This document shows positions 60,270 to 64,000 of a DNA stretch of 64,000 bases, piece after piece. The notes beneath the pieces were generated by a model, which worked only from the letters and a program-made list of their open reading frames with translations, searched no databases and was not told the DNA's origin. Source of the stretch: Aquimarina sp. Aq107 (GTDB lineage: Bacteria > Bacteroidota > Bacteroidia > Flavobacteriales > Flavobacteriaceae); NCBI RefSeq assembly GCF_943733665.1, contig NZ_OX030782.1, positions 702,001 to 766,000 of the forward strand. The letters run 5' to 3'. The translations under genes and the position numbers were made by a program. Within the stretch, counting starts at the first letter, position 1. The number at the start of each line of letters is the position of its first letter.

Positions 60270-63200
60270 ATGCAAATCAAAAAGGTTTTAGTTGCTAATC
60301 GTGGTGAAATTGCCATCCGAATTTTTAGAGCGTGTACAGAAATTGGTCTACAGACGGTTGGAGTATATACTTATGAGGATAGGTATTCATTACACCGATA
60401 TAAAGCAGATGAAGCTTATCAAATTGGTGCTGATAATGAACCTTTAAAGCCATATTTAAATATTGAGGCGATTATTCAGGTAGCAAAAAAGAATAATGTA
60501 GATGCAATACATCCTGGATATGGATTCTTATCAGAGAATGCTGATTTTGCCCAAAGCTGTCAAGAAAACGGGATTATTTTTATAGGTCCTAAAGTATCAG
60601 TACTTCGTTCATTGGGAGATAAAATTATGGCAAAAGAAGTTGCTATCGCTAATAATATTCCAATTATTCAAAGTAATAAAGAAGATCTTACTGACGTAAA
60701 AATTGCTATAAAAGAAGCAAAACGTATAGGGTTTCCTGTGATGTTAAAGGCAGCTTCTGGAGGAGGAGGAAGAGGAATGCGTGTGATTAGAAGTGTCGAA
60801 GAATTAGAAAAAGCATATCCAGAATCCCAAAGAGAAGCTTTAAATGCATTTGGTGATGATACTGTTTTTCTAGAAAAGTTTGTAGAAAATCCAAAACATA
60901 TTGAGATACAAATTGTAGCGGATCATCATGGAAATATGGTACATCTTTTTGAACGTGATTGTTCGGTACAAAGACGTTATCAAAAAGTAATAGAATATGC
61001 TCCTTCATATGGAGTTTCGCAGGAGATTTTAGATAATCTATATAAGTATGCGTTAAAAATTTGTGGTGCAGTAGATTATAATAATATTGGAACCGTAGAA
61101 TTTTTAGTTGATGATGATGAAAGTATTTATTTTATTGAAGTAAATCCTCGTGTACAAGTTGAGCACACAGTTACTGAGATTGTTACAGGTGTTGATTTAA
61201 TTAAAACACAAATTTTTATTGCGGGAGGATATCAACTGTCTGACAAACAGATTAAGATCGAAAGTCAAGAAAGTTTGAAAGTAAATGGATATGCAGTACA
61301 ATGTAGGATCACCACAGAAGATCCGGAAAACGATTTTAAACCTGATTATGGAACCATAACTACCTATAGAAGTGCATCAGGTTTTGGAATTCGATTAGAT
61401 GCAGGTAGTGTATATCAAGGAGTAACTATTTCTCCTTTCTTTGATTCAATGCTAGTAAAGGTTTCTGCTAATAGTAGGACTTTAGACGGAGCATGTAGAA
61501 AAATGCGTAGAGCATTATCTGAATTTAGAATTCGAGGTGTAAAAACGAATATGCCTTTTTTAGATAATATTTTAAGTCATACCACTTTTAGAAAAGGTGA
61601 GGTAACCGTTAATTTTATTAGAGATACAAAGGAACTTTTTAAAATTAAAGAATCTCGTAATCGAGCTACTAAATTAGCTAATTTTTTAGGAGATATTATT
61701 GTAAACGGTAACTCTGATGTTAAAAATATAGATCCAACTAAGACTTTTGTAGTCCCTCAAATTCCTAAATTTGAAGAGAAGGCTGATTATCAAAAAGGAA
61801 CAAAGGATTTACTTACAGAACTGGGGCCTGAGAAATTCGCTTCTTGGTTAAAAAATGAGAAGAAGGTTCATTTTACAGATACCACAATGCGTGATGCGCA
61901 TCAAAGTTTACTTGCAACAAGAATGCGAACGTATGATATGCTTAAAGTTGCAGAAGGCTTTGCGAAAAATCATCCAGAGGTTTTTAGTATGGAAGTTTGG
62001 GGAGGAGCAACCTTTGATGTTTGTCTTCGATTTTTAAAGGAAAATCCTTGGGAACGTCTTCGTTCTTTGAGAAAAGCTATGCCTAATCTGTTATTACAGA
62101 TGTTGATTAGAGGTTCTAATGGTGTTGGATATACAGCTTATCCGGATAATTTGATTGGCAAATTTGTCGAACAATCTTGGGAAAATGGAGTAGATGTATT
62201 TAGGATCTTTGATTCATTGAACTGGATGAAATCGATAGCACCTTGTATCGAACATGTCAGAACGAGAACAGAAGGACTTGCAGAGGGTTCATTATGTTAT
62301 ACAGGTGATATTTTAGATCCGAAGCGCACTAAATATACTTTAGAATATTATGTGCAATTGGCAAAAGATATAGAAAATGCTGGAGCTCATATATTAGGGA
62401 TAAAAGATATGGCTGGCTTGCTAAAACCATATGCGGCATATGAATTAGTATCCGCTTTGAAATCAGAAATTAATATTCCAATACATTTACATACGCACGA
62501 TACTTCATCTGTGCAATCGGCAACGTATTTAAAAGCAATAGAAGCAGGAGTTGATGTTGTAGATGTTGCATTAGGTGGACTTTCTGGATTAACTGCACAA
62601 CCTAATTTTAATGCAATCATGGAGATGTTGAAATTCCATGACCGGGAGAATCCAATGGATACTGTAAAGTTAAACGAATATTCTAATTACTGGGAAGCTG
62701 TTCGTGAGTATTATTACGTTTTTGAATCCGGTCTAAAAGCAGGAACAGGTGAAGTATATCAGCATGAAATTCCAGGTGGACAGTATTCTAATTTAAAACC
62801 ACAAGCGCAAGGTCTAGGATTAGCAGATCGTTTCCATGAGATTACCAAAATGTATGGAGAAGTTAATACACTATTTGGTGATATTGTAAAAGTTACTCCA
62901 AGTTCTAAGGTGGTAGGTGATATGGCCCAATATTTAGTAAGTAATAATTTAACGATTGAAGATGTTAAAGAACGAGGAGAAACTATTTCTTTTCCGCAGT
63001 CGGTTGTTAGTTTATTCAAAGGAGAATTAGGTCAGCCAGAAGGTGGTTTTCCGAAAGATCTTCAGAAATCAATTCTAAAAGATCAAAAACCATTTACCAA
63101 TAGACCGAATGCACATTTAGAGCCAGTAGATTTTGAAACGGAGTTTAAAGATTTTGTAAAAGTCTTTAAGAAAGGGATGGGGAGAGATCTAGATATAACA

Positions 63201-63722
63201 GATTTCCTTTCTTATAAATTATATCCAAAAGTATTTACAGGAGCATATAATCACCATCTTAAGTATGGTAATGTGATGAATATTCCAACTAAAAATTTCT
63301 TTTATGGAATGATTCCAGGAGAGGAAATTATTATAGAGTTGGACAAAGGTAAAATCTTATTAATTGAATTAATATCTATTGGTGAACCACATGATGACGG
63401 AATGGTTACTATTTTCTTTAAAGTAAATGGTCAAACTAGAAATGTGGAGATTAAGGATAACTCAATTAAAGTTGATAAAATAGTACATGCAAAAGTAGAT
63501 AAAGCAGATGCTAAACAAATTGGAGCACCTTTGCAGGGATCACTATCCTCAATATTGTTGAAAAGTGGGCAAGAGATAAAGAAAAACGACCCTCTTTTTA
63601 TCATTGAAGCTATGAAAATGGAGACTACAATTACTGCAAATGAAGATGCTACTGTTAAAAAAATAGTTTTAAAATCTGGAACAATGGTTGAAGCGGATGA
63701 TTTAGTAATTGTACTGAAATAA
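60270..63722 (+). CDS. pyc: Pyruvate carboxylase
   Basis: 1150 aa, the full-length single-chain type. Biotin carboxylase domain 1-450 (VLVANRGEIAIRIFRACTE, ATP-grasp loop KAASGGGGRGMRV, FIEVNPRVQVEHTVTE), carboxyltransferase domain ~530-815 (FTDTTMRDAHQSLLATRMR, GGATFDVCLRFLKENPWERL, metal site HLHTHDTSSVQSATYLKA), PC tetramerisation region, and a C-terminal biotin carrier domain with Lys1116 in EAMKMETT. It carboxylates pyruvate to oxaloacetate. The birA ligase gene at 32954-33685 would biotinylate Lys1116. Confidence 0.97.
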   Translation: MQIKKVLVANRGEIAIRIFRACTEIGLQTVGVYTYEDRYSLHRYKADEAYQIGADNEPLKPYLNIEAIIQVAKKNNVDAIHPGYGFLSENADFAQSCQENGIIFIGPKVSVLRSLGDKIMAKEVAIANNIPIIQSNKEDLTDVKIAIKEAKRIGFPVMLKAASGGGGRGMRVIRSVEELEKAYPESQREALNAFGDDTVFLEKFVENPKHIEIQIVADHHGNMVHLFERDCSVQRRYQKVIEYAPSYGVSQEILDNLYKYALKICGAVDYNNIGTVEFLVDDDESIYFIEVNPRVQVEHTVTEIVTGVDLIKTQIFIAGGYQLSDKQIKIESQESLKVNGYAVQCRITTEDPENDFKPDYGTITTYRSASGFGIRLDAGSVYQGVTISPFFDSMLVKVSANSRTLDGACRKMRRALSEFRIRGVKTNMPFLDNILSHTTFRKGEVTVNFIRDTKELFKIKESRNRATKLANFLGDIIVNGNSDVKNIDPTKTFVVPQIPKFEEKADYQKGTKDLLTELGPEKFASWLKNEKKVHFTDTTMRDAHQSLLATRMRTYDMLKVAEGFAKNHPEVFSMEVWGGATFDVCLRFLKENPWERLRSLRKAMPNLLLQMLIRGSNGVGYTAYPDNLIGKFVEQSWENGVDVFRIFDSLNWMKSIAPCIEHVRTRTEGLAEGSLCYTGDILDPKRTKYTLEYYVQLAKDIENAGAHILGIKDMAGLLKPYAAYELVSALKSEINIPIHLHTHDTSSVQSATYLKAIEAGVDVVDVALGGLSGLTAQPNFNAIMEMLKFHDRENPMDTVKLNEYSNYWEAVREYYYVFESGLKAGTGEVYQHEIPGGQYSNLKPQAQGLGLADRFHEITKMYGEVNTLFGDIVKVTPSSKVVGDMAQYLVSNNLTIEDVKERGETISFPQSVVSLFKGELGQPEGGFPKDLQKSILKDQKPFTNRPNAHLEPVDFETEFKDFVKVFKKGMGRDLDITDFLSYKLYPKVFTGAYNHHLKYGNVMNIPTKNFFYGMIPGEEIIIELDKGKILLIELISIGEPHDDGMVTIFFKVNGQTRNVEIKDNSIKVDKIVHAKVDKADAKQIGAPLQGSLSSILLKSGQEIKKNDPLFIIEAMKMETTITANEDATVKKIVLKSGTMVEADDLVIVLK

Positions 63723-63750
63723 TAAATATTCAATATTTATTTAGAAAACA

Positions 63751-63788
63751 AAAAAGTCTCTAAGCTTAAAAACTTAGAGACTTTTTTT
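63751..63788. terminator. Bidirectional terminator between pyc and the T9SS gene
   Basis: 14-bp perfect stem (63751-63764 with 63773-63786) around an 8-base loop, with T7 on the plus strand and a T run on the minus strand. It closes pyc and the convergent gene. Confidence 0.88.
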
Positions 63789-63804
63789 GATCACATGTAA
63801 GAAT

Positions 63805-64000
63805 TTATTCTTTTATAATTCTTTTTACAGTGTTTCCTTTTTCTCCTTCAATATTTACAAAGTAAATACCGGAGTTTAATTCTGAAATATCAAAAGTATT
63901 AGTATTGCTTTCAAAAACTATTTTACCTATCACATTAAATATGGTTACTTTTTTTATAGGAGTAGATATATTTAATATGCCTTTTGTTGGAATAGGGTAA
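63805..64000 (-). CDS. T9SS type A sorting domain protein, C-terminal end only
   Basis: Read on the minus strand, the window ends inside a gene whose last 65 residues are a type A T9SS sorting domain: KKVTIFNVIGKIVFES, ISELNSGIYFVNIEGEKG and a terminal VKRIIKE followed by TAA at 63805. The N-terminal part lies beyond the window, so the main domain and function are unknown. Confidence 0.85.
   Translation of the reverse strand, partial: YPIPTKGILNISTPIKKVTIFNVIGKIVFESNTNTFDISELNSGIYFVNIEGEKGNTVKRIIKE

Noticed and set aside
1..64000. CRISPR arrays, insertion sequences, prophage, rRNA
   Set aside because: No regularly spaced repeats, transposase motifs, phage structural genes or rRNA sequence were recognised on either strand.

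Overview
The window is chromosomal DNA of a marine-type member of the Bacteroidetes, most likely family Flavobacteriaceae; an Aquimarina-like genus is only a guess. The reasons are the low GC content, type IX secretion (T9SS) sorting domains at both window edges, promoters of the TTG / TAnnTTTG type used by the Bacteroidetes sigma factor, TTG starts and few Shine-Dalgarno sites, flavobacterial lipoproteins, and a CrtYcd-type lycopene cyclase. No phage, insertion sequence, CRISPR array or rRNA was seen.

Layout. 1-5000: two tandem T9SS type B surface proteins, the first cut by the window edge. 5082-9960: a FadL/OmpP1-type porin and a Gly/Trp/Asn- and Arg/Ser-rich lipoprotein, divergent from proS, two identical tRNA-Glu genes and rpsT. 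10100-14973: a DoxX-like membrane protein, a glycosyltransferase, a coiled-coil zinc-ribbon relative without cysteines, a Nif3 protein, lpxK. 15077-19227: a TPR hybrid histidine kinase, gap, lipA. 19249-20906: a large AT-rich gap with palindromes, a small unknown gene, an ECF sigma factor with a small membrane protein. 21012-28351: murB, an aminotransferase, a retropepsin-like PDZ protease, a DUF1573 protein, valS. 28082-34738: a LUD/cdsA/psd/acyl-CoA-binding protein operon, rsfS-ftsH, birA, an SRPBCC protein, pyrE. 34747-35352: a Nudix hydrolase.

35458-41367 is the most distinctive block. It is a tightly packed leftward operon: phytoene synthase, fused lycopene cyclase, an unlisted 42-codon ORF, CruF-type carotenoid hydratase, acyltransferase, family 2 glycosyltransferase, secreted TPR protein and a secreted DUF4056-like protein. 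By homology the operon could make a monocyclic, hydroxylated, glycosylated and acylated carotenoid. crtE, crtI and crtZ are not in the window. A two-gene ABC exporter (41931-43525) diverges from it, followed by an M14 carboxypeptidase broken by one extra base in an A6/T6 run.

45426-55732: a SulP transporter, an LCM-like methyltransferase, a small secreted protein, a DUF1501/DUF1800 pair, a lipoprotein/VOC pair, coaD, ddl, a PASTA protein, an RluD-type pseudouridine synthase. 55851-63722: cold-shock protein, yaaA, a three-gene TRAP transporter and pyruvate carboxylase. The right edge holds the C-terminus of a T9SS type A protein.

Several longest-ORF TTG starts (lipA, valS, the SulP gene) coincide with promoter boxes, so the downstream ATG is given as the start. 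All functional calls rest on reading motifs by eye; no database search was run.
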